Notes: generated from the letters alone by a model not told the origin. A stretch of DNA of 64,000 nucleotides from Paramecium tetraurelia (GCF_000165425.1 NW_001799020.1:62001-126000), one strand, 5' to 3'. Positions 11,806-25,348 are shown, counted from the first letter of the stretch. Translations and numbers: made by a program.

Positions 11806-14800
11806 TCATATCTAACCTAATTTAAAGGAACATTAATATAGCATTGCTCCGACTTTAATTTTTTCTTTATCCGATATTTTTTCCTCTAGAGCCGAAAAAC
11901 TTTTGATTGGGTTTTGATTTTTCAAGAATTCTTCAACTGACATACCTTTAAGCATATGTTTTCCATAAAGTTGTATGCTTAACTTAGATGATTTTTTAAA
12001 GGCGGAATTCAGAAAATTAAGTACATCTTCTTTTTTTAGAAGATCTATTTAATCAATGGTTATATCTTTTTCTTCAAATATGAAATCATTATTTGATATA
12101 TGATCCCAATAAGCCTATCCTTTTTCGAATAGTGTTTTTTCTTTTTATCTCAATTATTAAATCTAAAATATAATGATTATTTAATACCGCTGCTTTTTTT
12201 AATTCCTCAATGTCGAAATCTGTCATCTTTTCAACCTCCTGATAGAAGAATTAAAGGAAGTCTTCAATATATTAATTCACTTAATATGGGGTTTGAGCAC
12301 TGCCTTAGACCAAAATTGAAGCTCCATCAAGACACTCCAATGGTTAAAACTTAGCAGAAACCAAGTATCCCAATTGTTTATCTGTTCGTAAATAATTGAA
12401 CGCATAACTGTTAAAGGTACCTTTCAAGATATTCATAATAGCAAATTATTTTCTATTTCTATTTCCAAAAATGTAATAATTTAATGTAGCTCCATTATTT
12501 TCATTAGATTCTGCTGCATATGGAACTATGTAATTATGAGAGAGCTTTAGAATTTTTGAGTAGATGGGATTATAATCCAAGTGCTTTGGTTTTCCAAAGA
12601 GCTTTTTCTCAATAGATTTGAATAGAGAGAGTGCTTCTTCTCTGAGTACGTTTCCTGTTAAATAGAGTTAAAAGTTTGTTCCTTTGAATAATTAGGAATG
12701 GAATTACTCATAATCTTTGATATTGATGTTTTTTAGTTCTTATAAGATTGATTTTGGTTCATAGTAACCGAATATAAGAGTCTATAATATAAATGATAAT
12801 ATACATTTAAGAAAAAGTGATTCTTAATTTGAGAATATAATGGACTTTGTATTTCTTGGTTATATTAATTAATCAAAGTCTTGAGTGTTTGCTCATAAAT
12901 CTGTTTATCAATTTATTGTTTTGTGAAAAATGTTAAAGAATCATCTATGAAATCAAAGAATTTATCATTCCAACCATAAATATTAAATATAATGTGATTG
13001 GGTGATGATTAAAACTTGAAATTGTAATTGTTTTAAAAGGCTGATTCTAAGTTTTATGAAATTAAAGCCGACGTATAGGATTGAAATATTTTTAAGAGGA
13101 CTTATTATTTTAAATTGAATTGGAAGTTGATTTTATCTATTTTCATTCCCATAAAAATGGCTGGTGTTTTATAAGATCTATCTAATTTCCACCACAATTT
13201 TCCAATTGATGATTTAAACAAATATTCAGGAAGAGGATATAATTCTTCATATTAGTGTTCATACTGTAAACATTCCTTATTAGATTAAAAACAATTATTA
13301 CTTCAACATTGGAAAAGACCATTTCTGAATTTCTCTAAATGAGCATATTCTTATTTTGTAAATCCTCATAGGGATCTTCATCTATTTTGCTCTCTGAATA
13401 AGGTTTGCAAAATGATTTCATTTTCAAATCATTCGGTTGGTATTTATGAATAGATGGCAATTAAAATTTTGGTTGTTCAACTTCATCATAAGACTATATT
13501 TTCTATATGATTGAATCTGGGATGTCCAAATAGGCATAGTTAACCCTGTTGACTTTATCATATTAGACATCAGGATGATTTAATTGGGAATCCCCTAAAA
13601 ACACATTCAAATTATCAATATCCAATAGATCTGTAAGATAAAAGTATATTAATTCTGGGTCGTATTCCTCGTACAAATATTTTCTAGATAAAACATCATG
13701 AATTCCATAGATATTCAAATTGTGAGCAATTTCTTAAATATCTTCAATGATGTTTTCTTTGAAATTGAATTTAAGTGATGCTGTTTTCTTATAATCGTTA
13801 TATAAGGCTCTTAATTTAACATTATCAGCTACAGTATCGCCTTAATCATCGAATAAAGTCTGTATGAGGTAGTAATAATAAGAAAAGACAGATTAAATAA
13901 TCCGGTCGTAGTCATTGAAACTGTAAACTTAGAATTCTAAAGCCAAAACACTAAAACAGCCGTTATGATCATTAAATAAAATACCACTTGACATATCTAT
14001 AATGAGGTTTTTTGATATTAGATATTCTTTGACTCCTTTGCTTGATTAAATTAGATTATTAATGAGTTCGATTGATTTTGTTTTGTATTATTATTGAACA
14101 TCAGACAATTAATGAGTGATGTAAACTTTCTTTACGTCTGAATTCGATCGATATTAGATTAATTAAGTGCCATACTAGATTGGAGATCCGAAATCTTCAC
14201 ATGTAGGTTCAACTAAATTGTTATTTTTGATCTTTTCAAAATTCTTTATGTAGGTTTTAAGATCAGATATTGGCAGACTGCTTTCTATAACTAATGACAT
14301 TAAATTAGATGAGTAGGCTTAATTAAAAAATTCTTTCAACTTTTCTGATACTATCGAATGTATATTAAAGATAAATTACTTTCATCCTTTAATAAAGTAT
14401 TTAAGTTTCCTATTGAGAACTGGCTAAATGGATGCGATTTTTCTGAGATTATCTTTAATAGGGCTTCAATTTTCCATTCATCAGTACCAGTGATGATTTC
14501 ATATTCATTATTCACTGCATTCACTTCCTTCTCTACCATCTTCTGATCCAAGATTGGGTCGATGAAGAAGTGACTAAACACATCTAAACTTTAATGCAAT
14601 GCACTGTTTTGGATTGTGAAGTAATAATTGGTTTCATAGTTATCTGTGTATGCATTGTTTGTGCCTCCATTGTTGTGAATCAAATTATTAAAATAATTAG
14701 GGTCTGGAAATGTATGCGATCCAACAAATAGCATGTGCTCTAAGAGATGTGCTAAGCCACCATAATTAGCTGGTTCTTGGAAGGAGCCTGCTTTTACACT

Positions 14801-15112
14801 TAATGCCACTTATGAAATAATTGCATCGTTATTTTAGATCAATAAAACAGTGAGTCCATTTTCCAATGTGATTTATTCATAAATGTTGGTGTCAATCAAG
14901 GGTTTTTTAATTAGCTATTTCTAAAGAAATGATGTTTGATCATGCTATGTGGGTTTTTACTATTAAATCATCATAGTAAGCATAAAGGTTATTAAACAGA
15001 ATACGATTATGAGCATTATTGTGTTAAATATTGGGGATACTATCTTCTAGTATCCCTTTGCATTATTTAATTTCATTTTCGACTCGACTAATCCTTGCAG
15101 TTCTTCTTTCAT
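11806..15112 (-). CDS. M16 family metallopeptidase (insulin-degrading-enzyme-like), N-terminally membrane-anchored
   Basis: Start ATG is the complement of 15110-15112; TGA is the complement of 11806-11808. Four introns restore one frame: 14351-14379 (29 nt), 13276-13301 (26 nt, AAG acceptor), 12782-12804 (23 nt) and 12163-12187 (25 nt). The product is 1067 residues, like insulysin (about 1000) plus an anchor. The inverted zinc site HLLEH is at about residues 122-126, in GLAHLLEHMLFVGS, and the distal Glu lies in KEVNAVNNEYE about 70 residues later. C-terminal hallmarks such as RTDKQLGYLVSAKFQP are also present. Residues 28-48 (IFNTIMLIIVFCLITFML) form a hydrophobic segment absent from classical cytosolic IDE, so it is probably a type II membrane peptidase. 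It is convergent with the Myb gene, with 23 bases between stop codons. Substrate unknown. Confidence 0.9.
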
Positions 15113-15599
15113 TAAAAACGATAATATTAATTTGTGATTTTAATAAATAAATTTAAAAAAAACAAACAATTAACAAAATGCTCTACGCAACAAATAGCTT
15201 GTATTACAGATAATTCCTCACCACCACAGGAAAGTAATGAAAATATTCATATTCAAATTAGGAAATCAAAAGCACAATATTAACCATAGCATTAATAAAC
15301 AATTGCAAAGGGATAAAACTCTGAGCATCCAGCTGCTTAAAGTGCATGATTTATATATTCAAAATATATCACACATATATTAAATGCGAAGTATTTGTTT
15401 GAGTTGCTGTTCTAAGTTGCTTAGAGTGTTTTCGAGTATTTTCTCCACAAATTAGATTATAATAAATTATATTGATTAAAGTTAGAGTCTTCAAATAACC
15501 TATTTATAATTTATACGTAATCAAACTAGAATTTGATAAATTTCCATGATTATCTATAAATATTTACATACTTAATTAGAGACTAAAGAACTAGTTATT
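15113..15599. other. Intergenic between divergent genes; contains a GC-richer block
   Basis: The shared 5' region of the M16 peptidase (minus) and casein kinase (plus). Positions about 15178-15350 are visibly less AT-rich than other spacers. They carry TGA-free frames on both strands: a plus frame containing SSPPQESNENIHIQIRKSK and ending at TGA near 15345, and a minus frame starting MHFKQLDAQSFIPLQLF. None has clear start, intron and family support, so I call no gene. It may hide a small gene or an upstream exon of the peptidase. Confidence 0.35.
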
Positions 15600-16867
15600 A
15601 TGAATTTAAATAATATAAATATTTGTGCACTTGAAATGAAATGTCAAGATGACAAACCAGCTTCATAATCTTATTAATTTCTGGATAAATTAGGCGAAGG
15701 GTATACATATTTTTTACAGCTTAAGTTCCTTTGGATATATCTGGAAAGTCAAGTAAATCTCCACTGGCTAGATCTATGCCTGCAAATTAGTAAAAAATAC
15801 GATGAAAAAAGAGAGGACACTTCTTTAAAGAGAAATAAAGATTTTGTAAATATTAAAAGGAAAAAAGGGTAATGATTCATCTGCTAACTGAAGGATTTAC
15901 CCAATTAATCACATCTGGTTAGGATAACAGAAACACTTATTTTATTATGAATTTGCTAGGAGATAACTTGGAATAGGTAAGAATGAAATGTGGCAATTTT
16001 GATTCTACTAGTATTTTGAATACAGGACAGTAGATGATTCAGTTACTTAAAGACCTTCATCATTCAAATATTATCCATAGAGACATTAAGCCAGAAAACT
16101 TTGTGGTTTATTAGGACAAACTACATTTGATTGATTTTGGATTATCCAAATAATATATATAGGATGGAAAACATATAGAATTCAGAGAGCAAAAGGGTAT
16201 GATTGGAACTGCAAGATATGCTTCCATTAATAGTTTAAAAGGCAATGAATAATCTAGGAGAGATGACTTAGAATCAGTAGGTTACTTGCTAATCTACTTG
16301 TTCATGGGCACATTACCATGGAACAACATTGTGGCTGATGACAAGACTGTCAAATATTATAAGATACAGAGAATGAAGGAAGCATTTAAACCAGAAACAT
16401 ATATTAACCTTCCTCCAGAGCTATCAAAATACCTTGAATATGTTAGAAGACTTAAATTTGATCAATAGCCTGATTATGATTATTTATTCAAATTATTTAG
16501 GAGAGGAGAAGATTTAACTGGAACTCCCAAATTGTAAATCTAATAAAATCACATGTCAATCAAAACCAATTTAGTTCGTTTAAAGAACATAGATAGAACT
16601 CAATGTTAGACTACTCGCAAATTATTTAATCAAGTTGGAAACACTAGTCGTCGAATTACCTTTGAAGATCTCAGCTCAGCTGGGGCAGATATAATGGAGG
16701 AGTTGGATAATAATGAGAGAATTCAATTAAAAAACCTATAAGTAGGCATAAAACAACCAAATACTTTCAATAAAATAAACAAAGTCAGAATGGGGTCAGA
16801 CTAAATATTTGAAATAGAAAATAAACTACAATACTAAGTACCTTTTTCATTAAAATAACTAAAATGA
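15600..16867 (+). CDS. Casein kinase 1 family Ser/Thr protein kinase
   Basis: ATG at 15600, TGA at 16865-16867; introns 15701-15725 and 15869-15893 (25 nt each, both ending AAG); 405 residues. The glycine loop is GEGSFGYIWKV (about residue 31), split by the first intron exactly inside GEG/SFG. Next come the lysine in YACKLVKN, the catalytic loop HRDIKPEN (about 143) and LIDFGLSK in place of a plain DFG. A CK1-type segment follows in place of APE ([27 protein letters not shown]), then LPWNN. The tail after about residue 300 is polar and unconserved. CK1 enzymes phosphorylate pre-phosphorylated or acidic sites. Ciliates have many copies, so the particular role cannot be read from sequence. Confidence 0.93.
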
Positions 16868-17163
16868 ATAAATTGATTATTTTGATTATAATATGAAGGT
16901 TAAATTACATTTTTCAAGTTTTTCATCCAATAATCCAATTGTTATTAAGTGATTTTATCATAAAATATATTAGATATTTGGTTTCACTCAAGGATTATCT
17001 TTAAAATATCAGAATAAATATATTTCATATAATCTAAATTTATAATTTTGACTTCTCAATCTGATTGACAATCATTATAGTTATAACAATTTCTTGTGAT
17101 ACTATTAAAGTTGATTGATTATAAGGATAATCATAGAATAACATTTAAAAAAAGAATATAATT

Positions 17164-19187
17164 ATGATGAATATACATAGAAAAGTTATGCTTAGATTAA
17201 TTTTAATTAAATTGTTAAAAAAGTCTTTCTTTAATAGAAAAATGTCGATTACATAGTTAAATAGGAAAATAAATCAGCTATTAAATTCCATTTTGGGAAA
17301 ATAAGAGGAATGCATTAGGTTAAATATCCTGGATTTGTATAATAACTTTCAAGATCCTGAATTTGATTAATATATGTTTTAGCTCTGGTAGTTACTATTA
17401 CATTAGGTTTAGTTATCTCTTCTATGTGACTGATAATAAATGTATAAAGGAGTTACTTTATAATTATGCTTTTTAAAATACTGTAAAATTTTTTAGATTG
17501 GAATGGATGCTAAAGGCTTTGAATGAAGACTCCAAATGCTAAAAAGTAAAGATCGGGTTTTCTACATTTTTGAAAGTAATTTCGAGGAAATATTTCTTAG
17601 TAATTGTAAACAGAGTTCGACTAAAAATATTGGAGTTTAGCAGGGAAATCATAAAAAAGTAAAATTACAATTTAAAATCCTAGCCAAATCGGCAAATAGT
17701 CCATCAATTTATAAAGATAAACAGGATCAAATAATATTCAATTTGATTGAATAAAGCTTGAGATTGAAAAAAATAAGTATAGAAAAACAAAAGGATCATA
17801 TGAAAACTTTTTTAATGTTGATAAATCAAATGATAACAAGTTTAAGATTTTCGGGGCAACCTGAATTTTGTGGCTTAACTATTCCTTTTAACTGTGATAA
17901 TGTAGATTCCTTTCTAATAGTAAATTTACTTGAAGATGAGTTTACTTGTTTCAATACAGCAAAAAGAGTTCCTTATAAGATCACTATAGAAACAGTAAAG
18001 TATATATAAAATAAAATGAACACTTAGTCCTTCTGAATTGGAGTTGATATAGAATATTAATCAATTAACCTAGAATAATTTGCCATAGCTGATTCCTATA
18101 TATGATATAGAAAAGGAAATGAGAAGCATTTCTTAAGTCAAAATATTTTAACAATATAATATCGAGGAATTAAAGAAGTATTAAATGTTATTATTTTATG
18201 TAGATTGGCTTTAAAAAAAATAGATTTTTAAAGAATGCAATACTTATAAAAGTAGAGCAAGATCGCTGAAAAGGATATAAATGTCTCCAGATCTTCAAAC
18301 TCTTCGATTTGGGGAGAGGATTGGAATATTACAAAGTAAAAGATTAAATAAAATTCATTATATGGGAACCTGAAATCCCATGTAGTTAGATAGATCATAA
18401 TAAAAGGAGGTGACGATCTCAGAAGCGAACTCTTAATTATGCAAATGATGAGAAAAATTAATGAAATATTCAATTAGAAAAAAAACAATCTTTACCTTCG
18501 ACCTTATGATATCATTCTAACATCTCCAAATAGTGGTATATTGGAATTCATACCCAATACTGTTTCTATTGATAAGATTAAAAGAGAATATTAAGGAATC
18601 TCGTTGAGAAAATTTTACTAAATGAACTTTGACAACTTTCAAGAGGCTCAAAAGAACTTTGCTGAAAGTTTGGCAGCATACTCATTAATTTGTTATTTAT
18701 TCTAGTTAAAGGACAGACACAATGGGAATATTTTAATTGATAATTAAGGCCACATAATTCACATAGACTTTGGATTTGTATTGACATTGACTCCAGGAAA
18801 TGTTGGTTTTGAGTCTGCTCCATTTAAATTAATAAGTGAATATGAGGAATTATTAAACGGTAAAGATAGTGATATGTATATGTATTACAAAATAATGATA
18901 TTTTCAGGTATGTATTAATATTTAAATGTATAGGTCTTGCTATTCTGTAAGAGAACATCACAGAATTAATAACCTTTGTAAAATTAATTAATTTCAGTCC
19001 CAATCATAACCTTTTGAATTGTTTGGAGAATTTTAGTATCAATGAATTCAAGAAAAGATTTCATGAAAATGTTGACTAAAAGAAACTCTTTGAAATAGCC
19101 GATAATTTGGTCAAGCAATCTAGCAATTCATTAAAGACCTAGCTATATGATTATTTTCAATTCTAAACCAATACTATTTATTATTGA
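17164..19187 (+). CDS. Phosphatidylinositol 4-kinase (PI4K beta/PIK1-like)
   Basis: ATG taken at 17164 (alternative Met at 17242); TGA at 19185-19187. Six introns give one frame of 622 residues: 17388-17412, 17576-17600, 17659-17683, 18000-18027, 18178-18203 and 18908-18933, all ending TAG. A short lipid-kinase unique region (LLYNYAFQNTVKFFRLEWML) is followed by the entry to the kinase fold (LTIPF, then KRVPYKITIETV). Next come IIIKGGDDLRSELLIMQMM, the catalytic loop LKDRHNGNILIDNQGH, and the metal site IIHIDFGFVL (about residues 470-490). The C-terminus has the expected helices (ITELITFVKLI). It makes PI4P for Golgi and membrane traffic. It is shorter than animal PI4KB, mainly by having brief linkers. 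The first intron could alternatively end 6 nt earlier. Confidence 0.9.
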
Positions 19188-19435
19188 CGCCTTATTATTT
19201 TTAAATTATATAACCATCGTAAAGATCACCTAAATATAATTAAAAATTGAAAGAAAAGGAAAACGAGATTTTCATGGTTCCAGATCAGCCAAGTAAGAGA
19301 AATTGAAATATAACGTATAATTTGTATTGAAACATGGAGGGACCAAAACACTAAACCAATTGAAGGTACATATAATTTCAAAATACCTTAATAATTAGTA
19401 CTATTATTGTATAAATTATAAATTTATATAAATAT

Positions 19436-21122
19436 TCAACTATTAGTTCTTTTATGTTGTTTTATCATATTTTAAATGTCATCTAGCACTCTTATTTTAC
19501 TCTATTACACTTATCTTTAGTGCATAATAAAGTCTTTTGTCTTTAGGGCTTCCCTCTCCTCTTGAATTCTCTCATTTTCAATCAATTTCATCTTTTCTTC
19601 TAACTATTTTTATAAGGGAATACTTACATATCTCTATTCATTTTATAAAGTCTTTTGGTTTTATTTAGTTTTTAGATATTTATTTTTATAGATTTCTATC
19701 TATTCTTCACTCACAATAGCTTACTTTTTCATTTCCTGTATTAGTCTTTTTGAATCTGCTAATTCATCCTATGAATAGTTTAATTGAAGTTGCAATGACT
19801 CTAGTTTCTTTTCTATTTGTGATTGTTTCTATTGAATATACATATTAAATTACTTCCAAGTGTTGCTAATTCAAATAGGAGATATCATTATCTGATTCAT
19901 ATAATAGTTATTATAATCTTCTATTATCTTAATTGAGTTAATCTAAGTCTTGTAAAATCTAACCTCTTTCTTCCTAATCTATCTGGTATTGTTTATCATA
20001 CTAAGCCAATTTTTCTTCATATGTTTATACTAAGGATTTCTATGATTCTAATTTGGACTTCAATTCTTTTACTTCCTAAACTGAATAATGTGCCTCTTTT
20101 AATGCTAAATCAGTTTTATTTCTTTGATCATCTAGATGAGATTATAATTTGATATTTTCTTATTATTTTTCTAAGATGGAATTATTCAATGCGAATTCTT
20201 GCTTCTATTATTAGCTAATCATGTTTTCCAATTATTAAATTTGATTGCCCATGTTTTTGATCTTCTCTTTTTTTTTATTGATTTATGCATTCAATTCTTA
20301 CTGTTATGTCAATTTTTCCTATTAAACTTTATTGAGTTCCAGTGAATGACGCGATTCATTAATTTTAATTTGTTTTTCTAAGTCTTCAGCTTTACTATTA
20401 ACATTGTTAATAGTTAATTGTAAGATCTTGTTTTCTTCTAATTGCTCTTTTATATTTGATTCTAATAGCTAAGCATTTTATTTTTCTTCCTTAATTGCCA
20501 TTTCTAGGTATCGACATTGTTCTTCTTTTGCAATAATAGCTTATTTTAACACATTATTTTCATCTTTCAATATGGAGTATCGTTTTTCATGATCCTTACT
20601 AATTAACTTATTTAGAATCCATACATCTCATTTGTTAACGCATCGTAGAGTCGCTGCACTCTATCCAATTCAACCTAGAATTAGGCCTTCTGTTCTTCCA
20701 ACTTTGTATCATTGGCTTTAGACTCATCTTTCAATAACTTGATTTTATTTTTCTTCTTCTGCACCTTATTTTTCATATCGTTTAATTATGTTTTCAAATC
20801 TTCATTGCCTTTGGTTTACCAATCTGATCGTTCTCTCTCATATTTTTGGATGAGTTCTTCTTTCAATTGTAATATCTTCTCTTGATCTTTGCCCTCCTGC
20901 ATGTAGTCTCTTAAGGCTGCCTATGCCATCAATAAATGTTCTTACTTTTAACTTGGAATTGAGGTCCTTTAATTTGTTATATTTGTCTCTTGACACAAAA
21001 CCAGATTAAGAGGTCATTTCTTTCCACGCATTTGGAGAATTGGAAGCGAGTGGGTCGATATCTCTTCTAGCTTGATTTTATCGATTAAGTAAATCGTTGC
21101 TCGAGCCTTGGTTTGTTCTCAT
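19436..21122 (-). CDS. Coiled-coil protein of unknown function
   Basis: Start is the complement of 21120-21122 and TGA the complement of 19436-19438. Introns at 20921-20945, 20599-20624 and 19829-19853 (all GTA to TAG) give 536 residues. From about residue 60 onward nearly the whole chain is heptad-like, rich in Glu, Lys, Gln and Leu, as in YLEMAIKEEKQNAQLLESN and LNQDNRRLQQLLYESDN. Only the first 50 residues, with RDKYNKLKDLNSKLK, look non-coiled. No motor, kinase or zinc motif is seen. In ciliates such proteins are often cytoskeletal or basal-body parts, but that is only a guess. Its stop codon faces that of the PI4-kinase gene across 248 bases. Confidence 0.82.
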
Positions 21123-21247
21123 TATTTAAATATTAATTTTTTATAACAGTCACATCAATAAAATGGATTAAAAAAATTAAATATTTATCAATGAAGAATT
21201 TTTGAAAGTTGAAATAATGTTTATAATTCATTCTTTTTCCATATTTA

Positions 21248-24200
21248 ATGAGTAGCGATAATTTAAGAAAAGGATTGATTAACGATAGCTTTGGAGACTT
21301 CGGGAGTTTCGTAGAGACCCAAATGCCTGAGGAGAAGAAAACAATGAGAGAAAAAGCAGGATTCTTCGGGAAAATGTTTGTTTCCTGGATCTACCCTACT
21401 TTGTAAAATGTGCTATTAACCTAAGGAAATTAGCTTAAAGTCAGCCATTGGAGATTGAAACAATACAACCTCTGGCAAAGACTGAGAAATCCAAATATCT
21501 TTACGAGAAATTCAAAAAATAATTGAGCATTACTAAGAGAGGCGAAAATACTATATTCGAGGCCTTGTTTCACACATTTTAGAAGCGAATCATAATTACT
21601 TTTATTTGGTTAATAATTTCAGCCAGCACTGCAGTTGTTATTCCAATTATGATTAAGAATATTATTGACTACATTACCAGGTAGGAAGAGGATTATGTAT
21701 ATGCTACCATAATAATTGCAGTTATCATGATATCAAGAGCAATTAATATGATTTCGAATGCTTAATCTAGATTGGAGATTGTAAATGAATTTAATATTTT
21801 AAGAGAGCCTTTGGTTTTGATGCTTAATCTGTACTTTCAGTAGAATTATTGAGTAAAAGTTTACGAACTTCTTTTTTAAGTAATCCGAGGTACACTACTG
21901 GAGAAGTGATAAATTTGATGTAAGTGGATGCAGGGAAACTACAATTTGTAACATATTACTTGGGAGTGGCATTGTTGGTTCCAATCTAGTTGATAGTCAC
22001 AATATATTTAATGTTTGTTTATATTGGATTATCGTTTCTTGGAGGGTTCGGTATAATGTTGTTAACAGCAGTTTGGAACACGATGATAGGTAAGTTCTTA
22101 ATGAAATATTAACAAACGATGATGAAGGAGAAGGACAAGAGGACAAATTGTGCAAATCAGATATTCTCATAGATCAAATTCATTAAAATAAATGCTTTTG
22201 AAGAGTTCTTCAGAGAGAAACTATTCAAATTGAGGAAGGCTGAGATCAATATAACTAGAAAGCGTTACTTTGGAACGGCCTTCTATATCTTTTCAGTTTG
22301 GTTAAGTCCTTTATTGATATTGTGTGGAACATTCCTTATGCACATTTTATTAGGCCACCAACTCAGTGCTGGGAGTACGTTTGCAATCATAAGTTTATTC
22401 TAAATGTTGCAATAACCTTTGTTACAATTACCAATAGCAATCAATGAGGTTATGGCTACTAATATCAGTTTAAAAAGAATACAGAAGTTCTTATTTACTG
22501 AGGAATTATAATCGGATTGCATCTAGTATGATTATTATGACGATGAAAAATCAATTGAAATAAGAGACGGTAATTTCTATTGGTCAGCGCTTAAGAAGGA
22601 GGAAATTGATGAGTAAGAGAAGAAGGAGTAGGAGAACAAAAAGAAGAAGAAGAAGCAAAAGAAAAGCAAAAAGTTTTAGGTCGAAGAGTAAAGCCATGAG
22701 GAAGATGAGAAGAAATAGGTGCTGTTTAATATCAATATTGAAATTAAGAAGGGACGGATGATTGGCATAATAGGAGATGTGGGATCAGGCAAGACATCAA
22801 TCTTATAGGCCATAATAGGGGAGATGTTGTTTAAAACTGAGAGTCCTCCTAAAGTTACTGTGGGAGGTTCATTGGCATATGTGGGACAGAAGTATTGGAT
22901 ACAAAACTTAACTGTAAAAGAAAACATATTATTTGGATTAGAGTATAAAGAATAGAAATACTAGAATGCCCTCAAATACTCCTGCTTATAGTAGGATTTG
23001 AAGATATTAATAAAAGGAGATGAAACTATGATTGGAGAAAAGGGAATAAATCTATCTGGTGGTTAAAAAGCAAGAATAAGTTTGGCTAGGGCCATCTACA
23101 GTGATGCCGACATAATATTGTTGGATGATCCAATCAGCGCAGTTGATGCACATGTAGGTAATTTCATTATGAATGAATGTTTGAATGGATATTTGAAGGA
23201 TAGAACAAGAATTCTTATTACTCATGCTTTAAACAATCTGCAATATGTAGACTACGTGTATCTATTGGAAAATGGAGCTATAATCGAGAAGGGCACGTTT
23301 GAGGAAATAAAATAATCAGTCAGTTTCAATTCGATATATTAAAAGTTATACAAACATCAACATTAAAATGATGATGAGGAGACGATTGAGTAAAAGGTGG
23401 AAGAGTTACCTCAGTTGGTGAAATAAGCCTCTTAGAAGGAGGAGAACAAGAATGATTAGAATAATGAATTGATGTTGGATGAGGACAGAGAAAGGGGCAA
23501 GTTGGCATTGGAAACTTACAAGGAATATTTTAGATTAACTGGATATTTTAATATTGCTTTGTTGGTTATAATTTAAATTTGTTGGATTATATGCTATTTT
23601 GGTACATCTATTTTGATCGCTCTTTGGACTTCTCGTGCAGAGGAAGATGAGGATATAGATAATTATAAATATTTAGAGGTTTATTTCTATTTCTCTTTGG
23701 GACAGGGAATATTTGCGTTTCTGAGACCTTTTTATTAGTTTCTGCTGGAACCAGAACATCTGATAAGATTCACACGAAAATGATAAAGTAAAGAGTATAA
23801 TTAATGATAGTTGTTTACTATATGCTCCCTAATGCTCATTTTTTGAAAGAGTGCCATTGGGTAGAATATTGAATAGGTTGACAAAGGATTAAAACTCATT
23901 GGATAGTGAAGTATATTGGGGATTGAGTTGGTTTTTTGTGGCTATCAGCTTATTGGCAGCGAACTTGACTATTTATGTCTATTCGAGTACTGCTTATATG
24001 TTGATTCCTTTGTTTTTCTACTTTTGTCTATGTTGGTGGATTCAACAGTTATATGTGACAGCAAGCAGGGAATTATAAAGATTAGAATCAATCTCTAAAA
24101 GTCCGATAGTGAGTTTCTTTGGAGAATGCATAAATGGATAGAGTTATGTGAGGGTGTTTAAAAAAGAAAGTAAATTCATAGAAAAGCATTGTGACAATAT

Positions 24201-25313
24201 GGATGTAAATCGAAGAGTGTTTTTAGAATTAATAGGATCTTAGACTTGGTTCATGTTGGTGTTGGGATTAGTAAGTTTAGTGGTGAATGCCATGGCAATA
24301 GTGTATTGTGTATTCTTCTCCTTTTCTAATCCCTCTTTGGCTGGATTGCTATTGACCTATGCAACTTAAATAGATGGCAATGTTTCGGAATGTGTTCAAT
24401 CCTTTAGTTAATTGCAATTGGGATTAGTTTCATTTGAGAGATGTTTGGCATTCACCAAAATAGAGCCTGAACCAGGATACAAGGAGTTAGTTAATAATCA
24501 TTTAGTGGAGGTTTCTCATTAGGAGAATTATTTAGATCATTGGCCAAAACAGGGAAGGATTGATTATAGTAATTATTCAGTCAGGTATCGAGAAGGATTG
24601 AAGCCTGCATTGAAGAATCTCAATATTACGATTGACCCTCAGGACAAGATTGGAGTTGTAGGCAGAACTGGAGCAGGTAAGTCTACTATGACACTAACTC
24701 TCCTGAGAATTCTTAGAAGGCTTTGGAAGGCAAAATTGTGATCGATGAAGTTGATATATCCACTATTTCATTGAAGCAACTTAGAGAACATATTACTATG
24801 ATTATGTAAGATTCCACAATATTTGATGGAACTCTAAGAGAGAACATTGACCCTTTAAATTAAAGAACAGATGAGGAAATTATCAATGTGTTGGAGCAAT
24901 GTTGTTTGAAGGATTTGGTAAAGCAGAGGAATGGATTAAATACTTAAATTAGTGAAGGAGGTGACAATTTGAGTTCTGGAGAAAAATAGCTAATTTGCAT
25001 AGCCAGGGCAGTTTTGAAAAAGAGTAAGGTGGTTTTAATTGATGAAGCCACTGCCAATATAGATGTTGAGACTGAACACAAGATATAAGAGACAATCTTG
25101 AATGCATTTCGTGATTGCACTGTTATCACAATTGCTCATAGAATAAATACTATTTTGCATTGCGATAAGTAATTAGTTATTTGAGATTTTAGAATAATTG
25201 TAGTTGATTAAGGGGAAATAAAGGAGTATGGCAAGACCAATGAATTATTGTTGTTAAAGGATTCCATTTTCTATGGAATTTATCAAGAAGCTTTGAGACA
25301 TAATAAAAAATGA
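21248..25313 (+). CDS. ABCC/MRP-type ABC transporter, full length but with two apparent frameshifts
   Basis: ATG at 21248, TGA at 25311-25313. Introns: 21403-21425 and 21781-21803 (both AAG), 23788-23810 and 25169-25192 (TAG). Layout is TMD1-NBD1-TMD2-NBD2, about 1320 residues, without an extra TMD0. NBD1 has Walker [10 protein letters not shown], signature [14 protein letters not shown] and Walker [18 protein letters not shown]2 has GRTGAGKST, a degenerate signature [15 protein letters not shown], and [13 protein letters not shown] Lys/Glu-rich insert (about 22605-22700) precedes NBD1. Two places cannot be joined by a normal intron: about 23727-23740 (a T run before [12 protein letters not shown]) and about 24711-24717 (between LLRIL and [10 protein letters not shown]). 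Each looks like loss of one base. These may be sequencing errors or real lesions. An MRP-type pump for organic anions or conjugates is inferred from the family. Confidence 0.85.
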
Positions 25314-25348
25314 TATACGGTTTATAAATAATAATTAATAGTATATTT

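Noticed and set aside
17540-17560. Apparent one-base frameshift in the PI4-kinase gene
   Set aside because: Two canonical 25-nt introns (17576-17600 and 17659-17683) restore the frame without any indel.
23738-23754. 17-nt CAG-ending intron in the ABC transporter
   Set aside because: Shorter than every supported intron here, and it would delete about seven positions that match the usual spacing of the family; a one-base loss in a T run fits better.
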